From Ponticaulis profundi (GTDB lineage Bacteria; Pseudomonadota; Alphaproteobacteria; Caulobacterales; Hyphomonadaceae): a DNA stretch of 64,000 nt. The notes under the pieces are model-generated. The model did no database searches. It was given only the letters and a program-made list of their open reading frames with translations, and was not told where the DNA came from. The DNA is taken from assembly GCF_042659465.1 (NCBI RefSeq), contig NZ_JBHSSW010000008.1, positions 1 to 64,000 of the forward strand. The letters run 5' to 3'. The first letter of the stretch is position 1. Each line of letters begins with the position of its first letter. Both the position numbers and the translations under genes were made by a program. Positions 41,846 through 49,184 of the stretch are shown here, one piece after another.

Positions 41846-43413
41846 GCCGCCCTCCGCCTGGACTGTTTGCGGAAGCGTTTTGTTTCCCGCTCAATCAGAG
41901 CATAGGCGTGCGGATCAGCACTGACCGGAGACATGTCAAACCACCCAAACGGCAGCTTTGAATCCGGATAGACGCCGCGAAAGATTCCATAGGCCCACTT
42001 CCGCGCGTGCTCCTCGCCCTTTCGGCTGCGCTCAAAGCAATATGTAAGCGCCGCCTCCCAGACTTTGCGTGGCTCCTTCAAGCAGTCAGCACGAAGTCCG
42101 GCGCGCGGTTGCATTGCCATTCGCTCAAGACTGAATTCCTGAAGCTCTCCGTCTGCTACGGTGATGCTTGAGCGCGCGGGCCGCTCCCATCCACAAGCCG
42201 TGCAAATGCTTCCACGAATTGCGCCAGAGCATTCAGGGCAAACGACCTTTTCACGCACCTGCTCAGAGCGTTCGCGCGGCTTTGAATCAAGCATGGTTGA
42301 CTTGTCCAGCTCGCCAGCACCGTTCTCCCAGACGTCATACATCTCAACGGCAAAGCGTTCGATATTGCCGCTATGGTCCAGCCAGAGCGCCTTTTTCTCC
42401 GATCCATCAGGAAGTGAGCGCATAACGCGGCCGATTTCCTGCATGTGGCTGGAAAGGCTTTTCTTGTAGGGCTTGCAGCTCACACCAATACGGACCTCTG
42501 GAACGTCAAATCCCTTGGTCAGAACGCCGCATGAAACCAGCCCATCTATTAGACTGTCTGGGCGCCGAAATTCGGCGATCTTGTCCCGTCGCTCATCATC
42601 GCTCTTATCCAGATAGCTGATCTGCTGGAAGTTATATCCGGCGGCTCGGAACGCGTCACAAAGCTCACGTCCATGCTCAACGGTCGGCGAAAACACAATC
42701 GTCTTTGCAGGTCCGCCGAAATGCTCGTGCGTCTTGTCGATCCACTCCGACACAACATCACCAATAATGCGAATACCGGCAGAGGCCGCGCTTTCATCTG
42801 AAAATTCGCCGAAGCTGTTCAGCCCCAGTTCTGAATCTTCCGGCGAACGCGCCACGTAGATTTTAGGCTCAATGAGAAAGCCTTGCTCGATCAGGCGGCG
42901 CGTCGGAATGACGTTCACAACGGCGTCCCACTCGTTCGCCATACCCTTTGTGAAGGGTGTCGCGGTAAGCCCGATCTTCACAGCGTCCGGGTACTGCTCC
43001 ATGTATTTCAGTGTGCCGGCATAACGGGTGTGCGCTTCGTCGACGACGATAAGGTCAGGATCACGCGGCAGAAAGCGGCGTGCCAGCGTCTGCGCTGAAC
43101 AAACCTGCACATGTTCGCGCGGAGAGTAGCGCGGGTGAATGCCCTGAAGAACACCGTGCGGGATGCCGTACTCATCAAAAACGGCGCTCGTCTGGTCTAC
43201 CAGGGCCACGCGATCCACAATGAAAAGCGAATAGCTACCCTTTCCGCTCGCCTGTTTCAGAAGGCTTCCGGCTGTCAGGGTCTTACCGGCACCTGTACCA
43301 GCGCAAAGAATATTGCGTCGTAGGCCCTGCCGGATATTCTCACGCAAGGCTTCAATCGCGTTTGCCTGATAGTCCCGTAGGACAATCTCTTTACCCTCAT
43401 GCAGCGCCAGCAT
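41842..43413 (-). CDS. Superfamily 2 DNA helicase
   Basis: The 523-residue protein has the RecA-like core: Q-motif region LRDYQANAIEAL, Walker A GTGAGKT (about 39-45), DEAH box (VVDEAHTRYAG), the TATPF motif III, and motifs V/VI in LTKGFDVPEV and MQEIGRVMRSLPDG. A four-Cys zinc ribbon (CPECSGAI...CTACGWERP, about 395-415) follows. It is likely the replicative or recombination helicase of the phage. Confidence 0.93.
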   Translation of the reverse strand: MLALHEGKEIVLRDYQANAIEALRENIRQGLRRNILCAGTGAGKTLTAGSLLKQASGKGSYSLFIVDRVALVDQTSAVFDEYGIPHGVLQGIHPRYSPREHVQVCSAQTLARRFLPRDPDLIVVDEAHTRYAGTLKYMEQYPDAVKIGLTATPFTKGMANEWDAVVNVIPTRRLIEQGFLIEPKIYVARSPEDSELGLNSFGEFSDESAASAGIRIIGDVVSEWIDKTHEHFGGPAKTIVFSPTVEHGRELCDAFRAAGYNFQQISYLDKSDDERRDKIAEFRRPDSLIDGLVSCGVLTKGFDVPEVRIGVSCKPYKKSLSSHMQEIGRVMRSLPDGSEKKALWLDHSGNIERFAVEMYDVWENGAGELDKSTMLDSKPRERSEQVREKVVCPECSGAIRGSICTACGWERPARSSITVADGELQEFSLERMAMQPRAGLRADCLKEPRKVWEAALTYCFERSRKGEEHARKWAYGIFRGVYPDSKLPFGWFDMSPVSADPHAYALIERETKRFRKQSRRRAA

Positions 43414-43666
43414 ATTCAGCCTCCTTCATGCATTCGTAAGCGGCGCGCTCCGCAGCCTCGCGACTGAACCCGCCATCAAATTCCATGATCGCAGCGCGCT
43501 CCTGCCAGTCGTCATAAAGCGGCCAGACTTCCCGCTTCACGTCTTCCATGTTCGCCTTGACCCAGAGGATTGCATCCGCGCTCATACGGCCCGGCTGAAG
43601 CCGAAACGTGTGGCCATTTCTGACCACTTTGCCGCCATGGGCATGGATGCGACGCAATATTCTCAC
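43397..43666 (-). CDS. Hypothetical protein, 89 aa
   Basis: A small protein (MRILRRIHAHGGKVVRNGHTFRL...) with a helical acidic second half. It lies between ParB-like and helicase genes, overlapping both. Such genes are frequent in phage replication modules; function unknown. Confidence 0.55.
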   Translation of the reverse strand: MRILRRIHAHGGKVVRNGHTFRLQPGRMSADAILWVKANMEDVKREVWPLYDDWQERAAIMEFDGGFSREAAERAAYECMKEAEYAGAA

Positions 43667-44616
43667 AGCGCCATTCCAAGGCTTTCGAGTTCAGAAACCC
43701 GCTTCTCAAGCGCCTTGGCGCGAGCCATAGCCCTGTCCGCTTTGTCGTTGGCGCGGAACATCTCGCTTTCCTTGTGCCGGATTTGTTTCTGCAATTTGCG
43801 AATTGTCGCGCTCTGATCGCCGTCAAATTCCTTGAGACGCGAATTGAGTTCACGGATGGTCGCAGCTTGCGTTTTATTCAGATCGCGAAGCTCCATGTTT
43901 TCGACCATCAAACCGACATACGCGTCGGCCCAGCCATCTTCAGACAGCGCTGCAAAATCTTTCCGTAGCTGTGCCTCGACCGGGTCATCAGGTTCGGTAA
44001 ACTCTTGATCATGTTTTGATTGGGCAGCTTCCGCCTGGCCGTCTGCGGGCAGAATGTCAGGCGATTCCGAAACGACTGTTTTTTGATCGCGTTTTGATTG
44101 AACCCCGATATTTTCGGTCTTCATTTCTGCTTGCGTGCCATGCTTGGTCGTGTACGTGCGTTTCTCACTGCGTGAACTCGCAGTGAGGGAGTTGCGAAGA
44201 TCACGCACAAGCCAATCAGAAACCCCGCATTGACGAGCAATTTCTCGATTAGACCATGATGACCACTCAGGATCATTCAAGAGGACCTGGACAGCCCGGC
44301 GCTTGTCGTCTGAAGATCGCCGCAATCCGTGTTGAGCATTTGCGCCCACGCTATAAAGGATCGCGTCACGCTGGGTGCCCTGATGAATCTCCGCAGGAAC
44401 CTCATATTTCTCCGCACGGGCGAAGGCTTCATACCGATGAAAGCCATCAGCCAGCCAATATGAGGAGCCGTCATAGAAGACGACAATCGCCGGAAACTGC
44501 GCACCATCGCGCATAGCTTCGGCATAATCTGCAACAACTTCCTTGTTTATAGCGGCGCGAGATTGAGTGCCGCCATTCACACGAATGTCGGATATGTTGA
44601 GCAACGGATTAGCCAC
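43663..44616 (-). CDS. ParB-like nuclease-domain protein
   Basis: The 317-residue product has the ParB N-terminal fold: INKEVVADYAEAMRDGAQFPAIVVFYDG, then ADGFHRYEAFARAEKYEVPAEIHQG and the ANAQHGLRRSSDDKRRAV helix, followed by a helix-turn-helix (NREIARQCGVSDWLVRDLRN). The last 130 residues are a long coiled coil. The GTG at 44616 has a perfect AGGAGG seven bases upstream and overlaps the DnaA-like stop by 8 bp; an upstream ATG at 44706 would read deep into that gene. Confidence 0.88.
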   Translation of the reverse strand: MANPLLNISDIRVNGGTQSRAAINKEVVADYAEAMRDGAQFPAIVVFYDGSSYWLADGFHRYEAFARAEKYEVPAEIHQGTQRDAILYSVGANAQHGLRRSSDDKRRAVQVLLNDPEWSSWSNREIARQCGVSDWLVRDLRNSLTASSRSEKRTYTTKHGTQAEMKTENIGVQSKRDQKTVVSESPDILPADGQAEAAQSKHDQEFTEPDDPVEAQLRKDFAALSEDGWADAYVGLMVENMELRDLNKTQAATIRELNSRLKEFDGDQSATIRKLQKQIRHKESEMFRANDKADRAMARAKALEKRVSELESLGMAL

Positions 44617-45061
44617 AATGCGCCTCCTGTTTGATTTTCTGTTGAATGGCTTTGAAGATTCCGGTTTTCGGAAATGCGCTTGCGGAAACGCCATAGATCG
44701 TCGCAAAGGGCGTCTCAGTCTTCGTCATGCCGCCGTTGCGATGGTAATAGATTTGCTCTGCACGCTCTCGGATCGCCTCGCAGACGAGCGCGAAGAGAGA
44801 ATCCTTCTGCACAAGCCGCTCAACTTTCCGAACGCCGTAGATTATCGCTGTGTGATCGCGATTGAGCGCGCGCCCGAGCTGCGGAAAACTCTTGCCCGTG
44901 TTTTTTCTGGCCACGTACATCAGGAATTGACGAGCTTCAGAAAGATCAGCATTTCGCTTGTTCGAGCGTAACGTGTCCGCTGAGAATCCGGTCAGCTCAA
45001 CGGTCGCCTGCATCACATCAGCGATCATGATTGTCGGGCGCAGGTTACTATCGAATGCCAT
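44609..45061 (-). CDS. Stand-alone DnaA domain IV-like protein
   Basis: Residues about 40-85 (SEARQFLMYVARKNTGKSFPQLGRALNRDHTAIIYGVRKVE) match the DNA-binding domain IV of DnaA, including the DHTAIIYG signature. The ATPase domain is absent. It should bind DnaA-box-like sites and could start phage replication or compete with host DnaA. It opens the replication module proper. Confidence 0.85.
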   Translation of the reverse strand: MAFDSNLRPTIMIADVMQATVELTGFSADTLRSNKRNADLSEARQFLMYVARKNTGKSFPQLGRALNRDHTAIIYGVRKVERLVQKDSLFALVCEAIRERAEQIYYHRNGGMTKTETPFATIYGVSASAFPKTGIFKAIQQKIKQEAHCG

Positions 45062-45426
45062 TAGATTGCCCTCCCCTTGCCATCGATCAGGCTCACGGTG
45101 AGTCCGTACTGTGCTTGAAAGTGCTTGATCTTCCAGCGTGACAGCGGCGTGAGCGTTGCCTTCCCGCCTTTCACGTCTTCGACGACCAGAGAGCCATTCG
45201 CGTCGGTGTATTCGAAGTCCGCCTTATAAACTCCGATATCGAATACGTTGCCGAACTCGTCATATGCCGACAGGGTGTAGCCTGGCTGGCATTTCAGATC
45301 GGATATCTCGCCAGCCTTCTGCATAATCTTGAGCGTGGCGTAACGGCTTGCCTCGGCCTTGCTATCGAACATAATGCCGTCAAGCTCTGTCCGCTTTGCG
45401 CCGAATTTGTTTCTCCTGATCGTCAT
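45061..45426 (-). CDS. DUF1064 PD-(D/E)XK-type nuclease
   Basis: The 121-residue protein follows DUF1064: NKFGAKRTELDGIMFDSKAEASRYATL with an early Glu, then YKADFEYTDANGSLVVEDVKGGK, which gives the D...ExK active-site pattern. Family members are small phage endonucleases, possibly resolvases. Coupled by ATGA overlap to the small membrane gene upstream. Confidence 0.85.
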   Translation of the reverse strand: MTIRRNKFGAKRTELDGIMFDSKAEASRYATLKIMQKAGEISDLKCQPGYTLSAYDEFGNVFDIGVYKADFEYTDANGSLVVEDVKGGKATLTPLSRWKIKHFQAQYGLTVSLIDGKGRAI

Positions 45427-45596
45427 GCCATCACCCCCGCAGCCAGAATGAGAGCCGCAACAGCGAACGACACAGGCTTCAGCCAGTCGAAAGGCTCGAT
45501 ACGCATGAAATACTGGTCGAAAGCGTAGACGCTTGCCGGAATAGACGCGGCAATAGCGATAAGGACAAAGGCGGTAGTGAATGATGGATCAGGCAT
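45423..45596 (-). CDS. Small membrane protein, 57 aa
   Basis: Two membrane segments (about residues 8-26 and 39-56) with a short loop. The ATG at 45596 overlaps the previous stop by 8 bp. Function unknown. Confidence 0.55.
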   Translation of the reverse strand: MPDPSFTTAFVLIAIAASIPASVYAFDQYFMRIEPFDWLKPVSFAVAALILAAGVMA

Positions 45597-45759
45597 TGCT
45601 GACCTCCCGCTTCTCGCGTTCACGCCGTGGAGCGTCGAAGAAGTCCTCTGCGCACTTGGGGCACCAAAGCTGTTCGTCGCGGATCTTCACTTCGTTTGGC
45701 TTGCAGGTGTGGCCGTCTTTCGCGCACGCGAGTTGTGGTAGAGGCTTAGGCTTCTTCAT
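45589..45759 (-). CDS. Small zinc-ribbon protein, 56 aa
   Basis: A short gene below the usual length cut-off: ATG 45759 to TGA 45589-45591. The product (MKKPKPLPQLACAKDGHTC...) has four Cys arranged C-x6-C and CPKC, a likely zinc ribbon. It overlaps the genes on both sides, so the operon is continuous through it. Confidence 0.6.
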   Translation of the reverse strand: MKKPKPLPQLACAKDGHTCKPNEVKIRDEQLWCPKCAEDFFDAPRREREKREVSNA

Positions 45760-45997
45760 GCGCCGCCTCCACGATGTCGTAACTCAGTACCCCCCCCAGC
45801 AAGTCGCGGTGGGTGGGGTTCAGCAAATCACGTGAGAGCCAGGCTTTAACCGTTCGGCGCGACACCGGGATTTCGCCGGGCATCATGCACCAGAACGTAT
45901 TTTCGCCGGTCCCAAGATTTGTCAGCGCCAGACCAGCCTTAACAGCAACAGCGTGGGTCTTTTTCCAAATAGGAGTAGCGGTGTTATGATTTGGCAT
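45746..45997 (-). CDS. Hypothetical protein with helix-turn-helix-like part, 83 aa
   Basis: The ATG at 45997 follows AAAGGCGGAAAA. The middle (EIPVSRRTVKAWLSRDLLNPTHRDLLG) looks like a small helix-turn-helix. Function unknown; early leftward operon. Confidence 0.55.
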   Translation of the reverse strand: MPNHNTATPIWKKTHAVAVKAGLALTNLGTGENTFWCMMPGEIPVSRRTVKAWLSRDLLNPTHRDLLGGVLSYDIVEAAHEEA

Positions 45998-46062
45998 TTT
46001 TCCGCCTTTCTTCTTCTTTGATTTTCTTGCGAAGACGCCACGACTTCCAATCGGCAACCGCC

Positions 46063-46434
46063 TTACGAATGAACGCGTTCAGCGCGCAGAGCCGCGAGTT
46101 TCGCTTTAAGTTCACGTGCGCGGGCTTCGGCCTCTTCGGCTTCTCGTTCGAGCTGTGCGGCATGGTCTTCAATCTCTGGGGAAAAGAGGATCAGGAGTGC
46201 ATCACGCCCCCATGACTTGATGATGCTGCGAAAGGTATCGATGTGCGGGGCCTTGCCCTCACTGAGCCAGCCCTCAGCTGTGCGGTGAGAAACGCCGATA
46301 TCGCGGGCCAGCTTCTTAGCCGTGTTGTCGAATCCGTATCGCTTGAACGCCATTTCAGCGAAGCGCGAGGTAAAGGCTTGCGCATCTGGGGGGAATTTTC
46401 CGCTGCTTTGCAAAGTCGTCTCCATCATAGTCAT
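46063..46434 (-). CDS. Helix-turn-helix regulator in the CII position
   Basis: The 123-residue protein has a helix-turn-helix (AKKLARDIGVSHRTAEGWLSEGKAPHIDTFRSIIK, about 35-70) and a C-terminal coiled coil (about 85-118). It is the second gene of the leftward early operon after the cro-like gene, the place of cII in lambdoid phages. The start at 46434 has AGGGAGG eight bases upstream. Whether it activates is unknown. Confidence 0.65.
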   Translation of the reverse strand: MTMMETTLQSSGKFPPDAQAFTSRFAEMAFKRYGFDNTAKKLARDIGVSHRTAEGWLSEGKAPHIDTFRSIIKSWGRDALLILFSPEIEDHAAQLEREAEEAEARARELKAKLAALRAERVHS

Positions 46435-46481
46435 GACAGAGGCCTCCCTGCTGGAAGCCAGTGAGACACACCGGAGACGCG

Positions 46482-46682
46482 ATGGACGAACGAATTGAGA
46501 GACATAAGGCGAGAGCGGCAAAAGCGGGTGCAATTGCTAGGGCCGCGCAACGTCTTGAAACGTTTCACTTGGGTGTTGCCCGAGAACTGGAAAAATTGGC
46601 CGATGCGGCGCAAGGCTGCACCGGCCCCAGTTCGTTTGGGGAGGAAAGTGCGGGGCCTTCCCCCGCGGTGGAAAAGGCTTGA
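46482..46682 (+). CDS. Small hypothetical protein opposing the early operon, 66 aa
   Basis: The ATG at 46482 follows CCGGAGACGC and the frame ends at 46682, right at a plus-strand intrinsic terminator. The product is helical and Ala/Arg/Glu-rich (MDERIERHKARAAKAGAIARAAQ...). It occupies the 256-bp space between two minus-strand genes. The ribosome site plus terminator support it as a gene; its promoter is not seen. Confidence 0.45.
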   Translation: MDERIERHKARAAKAGAIARAAQRLETFHLGVARELEKLADAAQGCTGPSSFGEESAGPSPAVEKA

Positions 46683-46719
46683 GCCGGGTGTCACTTTGCG
46701 CACTCCGGCTCTTTGTTTT
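46681..46719 (+). terminator. Intrinsic terminator on the plus strand
   Basis: GAGCCGG and CCGGCTC form a stem with a loop of about 16 nt, followed by TTTGTTTTT. It ends the small plus-strand gene at 46482-46682. On the minus strand the stem is not followed by a U-run, so leftward early transcripts from the cro promoter should pass. Confidence 0.65.
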
Positions 46720-46930
46720 TGGCGCGCTGAACAGCCATCTTCTCAAATGCTTCAGACGAAAGGCCGGTAATACCGCGCATCAGTCCTCTTCTGCGGACGA
46801 TGGGCCAATGCTCAGGCGGGATGCTCCCACGAGCACGCCACGAAGCGACGGTCGGGTATGGGAGCCCAACATCCTCGGCCAGCGCTTTGATGGATGGCCA
46901 CTTTCTGATCACATCGATAAAGGTTCGCAT
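46691..46930 (-). CDS. Cro-like repressor
   Basis: The 79-residue protein has a helix-turn-helix (IKALAEDVGLPYPTVASWRARGSIPPEHW) with the YdaS/Cro-like tail. It is divergent from cI across shared operators. The ATG at 46930 lies exactly 6 bp after the -10 CATAAC, so it would be a leaderless start. Confidence 0.8.
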   Translation of the reverse strand: MRTFIDVIRKWPSIKALAEDVGLPYPTVASWRARGSIPPEHWPIVRRRGLMRGITGLSSEAFEKMAVQRAKNKEPECAK

Positions 46931-46936
46931 AATGTC

Positions 46937-46979
46937 GTTATGCGTGATGCGTAATGCGCTGTCAACGCCCAATGCGTAA
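46937..46979 (-). promoter_or_regulatory. Leftward early promoter with two operators (cro promoter)
   Basis: On the minus strand TTGACA (46960-46965), 17 bp, CATAAC (46937-46942). Inside the spacer and -10 is TTATGCGTGATGCGTAA (46938-46954), an inverted repeat of TTAyGCr half-sites; a second weaker site lies at 46963-46979. The stretch from -35 to -10 is nearly the same as that of the rightward promoter at 48735-48763. CI and Cro should bind here. Confidence 0.75.
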
Positions 46980-46989
46980 TTCACTCGAA

Positions 46990-46995
46990 TATTCT
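46990..46995 (+). promoter_or_regulatory. -10 box of the cI maintenance promoter
   Basis: TATTCT lies 6 bp before the cI ATG at 47002, so the message would be leaderless, as for lambda cI from its maintenance promoter. No good -35 is visible, which fits a promoter that needs activation. Confidence 0.4.
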
Positions 46996-47001
46996 TGCGC
47001 C

Positions 47002-47652
47002 ATGACTAAAGGCCAAAGACTGATTCAGGCTCGCAAAAAGGCGGGATACGAAAACGCGATGGACGCCTGCGAGGCGTTCGGCTGGAAGTATTCGACCTAT
47101 GCGGGACACGAAAACGACTCGCGGGGCTTCTCCGCAGAGACGGCAAAGAGGTATTCCCGCGCCTACCGGATTAAACCAAACTGGCTACTGTTTGGAGAAG
47201 ACGACGCCGCACCAGCTATCGACAAACCTATGGGCGACGTGGCATCTGTACCGGTCTTTGACCTCTCCGCAAGCGCTGGCGTTGGCTCAATAGTTGATGA
47301 AGGCGAGCCCCTGCACTATCACCCGTTCTTGGTGGATGACTTGAACCGCCTCACCCGCTCAAGCTCTGACAATCTGGCACTAATCACCGTTCGTGGCGAT
47401 AGTATGGAACCCACACTTCGTCCGGGAGATATGATCTTAATCGATCAGACAGTGCGGAAAATGCAGGGCGCCGGGATATATGTTATCAACATCGCAGGCC
47501 AGCTCTATGTGAAGCGTCTGTCTATGGCGATGAATGGCCGGGAGCTGATCGTTGAATCGGACAACAAGCACTATGAAACTCAAAGGATCGATAGCAATGA
47601 AGAGCTTTATTTCATTGGGCGAGTGCTCTGGCTTAGTCGGGCTATGTTTTAA
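47002..47652 (+). CDS. CI-like repressor with S24 peptidase domain
   Basis: The 216-residue protein has an N-terminal helix-turn-helix (about 4-60) and a LexA/S24 C-terminal domain. The self-cleavage pair Ala92-Gly93 (SAGVG), nucleophile Ser134 (GDSMEP) and Lys171 (YVKRL) are all present, so it should be cleaved in the RecA-dependent SOS response. The operators at 46937-46979 and 48711-48762 are likely targets. No ribosome site precedes the ATG. Confidence 0.93.
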   Translation: MTKGQRLIQARKKAGYENAMDACEAFGWKYSTYAGHENDSRGFSAETAKRYSRAYRIKPNWLLFGEDDAAPAIDKPMGDVASVPVFDLSASAGVGSIVDEGEPLHYHPFLVDDLNRLTRSSSDNLALITVRGDSMEPTLRPGDMILIDQTVRKMQGAGIYVINIAGQLYVKRLSMAMNGRELIVESDNKHYETQRIDSNEELYFIGRVLWLSRAMF

Positions 47653-48199
47653 AAGCTGGCGGGCAGTCACTGTCATCACCCTTGCGGGATTGATTTCGCC
47701 GCCATCTTTCGCTCAAAATCACCTGCCTGATGAATGGCAAATCGGCCAAGAGTACGAGTTTCGACCTGGATACTACTCGAAACTGGTGGCTGAAGAGGAT
47801 GGCTGGAAAACAATCATCACTGAATTCAAAGATGGCTCATTATGCTCCACCGTCAAAGCCGCGGACGAATCTTATGTTGTTGAGCCAATAAATGGAAGAT
47901 TCCTGTCGCTAGATCCGGTTTTTGTCGAGATCACGGGGGACGGCGTTTTTGAGCCAGGCTGGCGCGTAAAAGGTCCGCATCGTGGTGAATATGAATACCG
48001 CACGGTCGGAGACCGTTTTATGACAGAAGGCGCTGATTACAACAAAGATCTCAGCGTCTCTGAAACTACGATTGAATACATCTACACGGGATGGAAATAT
48101 CCTGAAATCCGCGTCGACATGGAGCGGAGGTCGGGCACCGCAGACATGACAGGCCTTCGCAGCGCCTATGAGAGACACTTGAGCCATTGCGAAAAATAG
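47597..48199 (+). CDS. Exported protein overlapping the end of cI
   Basis: The ATG at 47597 lies 56 bp inside cI in another frame, behind AAAGGATCGATAGCA. The 200-residue product has a long basic start and a hydrophobic core ending in SPPSFA-QN (cleavage near residue 40), then a soluble beta-rich domain with a few Cys. Co-expression with cI in the lysogen makes it a lysogenic-conversion or exclusion candidate. No family recognised. Confidence 0.65.
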   Translation: MKSFISLGECSGLVGLCFKSWRAVTVITLAGLISPPSFAQNHLPDEWQIGQEYEFRPGYYSKLVAEEDGWKTIITEFKDGSLCSTVKAADESYVVEPINGRFLSLDPVFVEITGDGVFEPGWRVKGPHRGEYEYRTVGDRFMTEGADYNKDLSVSETTIEYIYTGWKYPEIRVDMERRSGTADMTGLRSAYERHLSHCEK

Positions 48200-48248
48200 C
48201 CCGAAATCAGCTCGCGGGCAAGGTGACTACCGTATTCAGGGGGATAGG

Positions 48249-48530
48249 ATGACAGACGAAGCAGAGGCGGAGAAACGCTTTCAGCTCCTCATCGGCCAGA
48301 ATGCCGTGCTCAAGCATGTTCTTGTGGCGGTTATTGTTCATATAATGAAAAACGAGGGTTTAGGCGAGCAGGATCAATTCTGGAATGCCCTGATGAACCC
48401 CGATGTGCGCCCGCCAAAGGATTCCGGACCAATGGATGTTGATGTTCTTCAGAGCTTTCTGCGATTCACTCAGGCTGAAGTGGCCGATCTTCGCCAACGA
48501 GTCGAGTCGGCGTCCATCCATCTGGAATAG
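48249..48530 (+). CDS. Hypothetical protein, 93 aa
   Basis: The ATG follows GGGGATAGG. The protein is helical and acidic (MTDEAEAEKRFQLLIG...). It lies between the cI-linked gene and the rightward promoter, probably on the cI transcript, and ends before the terminator at 48668. Its last 65 bp are antisense to the gene 48466-48651. Confidence 0.6.
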   Translation: MTDEAEAEKRFQLLIGQNAVLKHVLVAVIVHIMKNEGLGEQDQFWNALMNPDVRPPKDSGPMDVDVLQSFLRFTQAEVADLRQRVESASIHLE

Positions 48531-48651
48531 TAATAACTATCTTGGATTGGAGTTTATGGCGCACCTTCCCACAATGCCGTCGCTCCAATTCCCGCAGGCG
48601 CTTATCTAGCGCGTCCACCAATTGCGATAATCTGACATAGTCGTCGCTCAT
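48466..48651 (-). CDS. Small protein divergent from the early operon, 61 aa
   Basis: The ATG at 48651 has GGAAGGA eight bases upstream. The product starts with a helix (SDDYVRLSQLVDALDKRLRELERR) and ends in a basic, Pro-containing tail. A minus-strand promoter TTGCGC-N17-TATGCA spans 48699-48727 and contains the operator 48711-48727, so CI could control it. The terminator at 48668-48690 works only on the plus strand. Confidence 0.5.
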   Translation of the reverse strand: MSDDYVRLSQLVDALDKRLRELERRHCGKVRHKLQSKIVITIPDGWTPTRLVGEDRPLQPE

Positions 48652-48667
48652 AGCAAGTCCTTCCCAC

Positions 48668-48690
48668 AGCCCGCCCCGTGCGGGCTTTTT
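48668..48690 (+). terminator. Intrinsic terminator before the rightward early promoter
   Basis: AGCCCGC (48668-48674) and GCGGGCT (48680-48686) form a perfect 7-bp stem with a 5-nt loop, followed by TTTT. It should end transcripts of cI and its companions and keep them out of the early operon. Confidence 0.85.
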
Positions 48691-48710
48691 CGTACCCCTG
48701 CATAAACTAA

Positions 48711-48763
48711 TTACGCATTTTGCGCAAATTACCATTGACAGCGCATTATGCATTTTGCATATT
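48711..48763 (+). promoter_or_regulatory. Rightward early promoter with two operators
   Basis: TTGACA (48735-48740), 17 bp, CATATT (48758-48763). Operators: TTACGCATTTTGCGCAA (48711-48727) and TTATGCATTTTGCATAT (48746-48762), inverted repeats with a TTT centre. The second lies across spacer and -10. The box TTGACAGCGCATTA is shared base for base with the leftward promoter at 46937-46965. This drives the operon 48855-56789. Confidence 0.8.
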
Positions 48764-48771
48764 CTCCTCAA

Positions 48772-48838
48772 GACAGCCCGGAACCCCAGCCAAAGGCTCG
48801 GCTCCTCCCCCACCCGTCCCGCCGAGCGCCGGGCTGTC
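48772..48838 (+). other. Leader stem of the rightward early transcript
   Basis: GACAGCCCGG (48772-48781) pairs perfectly with CCGGGCTGTC (48829-48838), enclosing a 47-nt loop with a smaller possible stem. It lies just before AAGGAG of the first gene. It could act as an antitermination or translation-control leader; inference. Confidence 0.6.
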
Positions 48839-48854
48839 CCAAGGAGATTATGAG

Positions 48855-49184
48855 ATGGCCGCACATGACCACCCAGACTTCTACGAGCACCTGGACCGCG
48901 AACGCGCTCTGAGCCGTATCAGCGCAAAGTATGACGCCATGTCGCCAGTCGAGCGGGTCATTGATCGCTGTGAGAAAACAATCTCACGCATCGAGGGGCG
49001 CGGCCTTCGCAACTACCAGCTCGCCAATCTTGCGAACAATTGCCGTCATCATGGCTTCGACCTGTTCGCTGACTGGCGCGATTGGAGAAACGCAGCAGCA
49101 TGGATTGAACGCCATGGTGTCTCTGCCGCTGTGGATCGTATTCGCTCGGTCACTGCTCAACTCAAGCAGGGGCAAGCAGCATGA
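48855..49184 (+). CDS. Hypothetical protein, first gene of the rightward early operon, 109 aa
   Basis: The ATG at 48855 follows AAGGAGATTATGAG. The protein is helical with several Arg and Trp residues (RGLRNYQLANLANNCRHHGFDLFADWRDWR). No family recognised. It overlaps the next gene by an ATGA. Confidence 0.65.
   Translation: MAAHDHPDFYEHLDRERALSRISAKYDAMSPVERVIDRCEKTISRIEGRGLRNYQLANLANNCRHHGFDLFADWRDWRNAAAWIERHGVSAAVDRIRSVTAQLKQGQAA

Noticed and set aside
44609..45061. Phage origin with DnaA boxes near the DnaA-like gene
   Set aside because: No cluster of TTATCCACA-like boxes was found by eye, so no origin is annotated.
45984..46172. 62-codon minus frame between two early genes
   Set aside because: It overlaps the helix-turn-helix gene by 110 bp in another frame and has no good ribosome site; the two flanking genes already account for the region.
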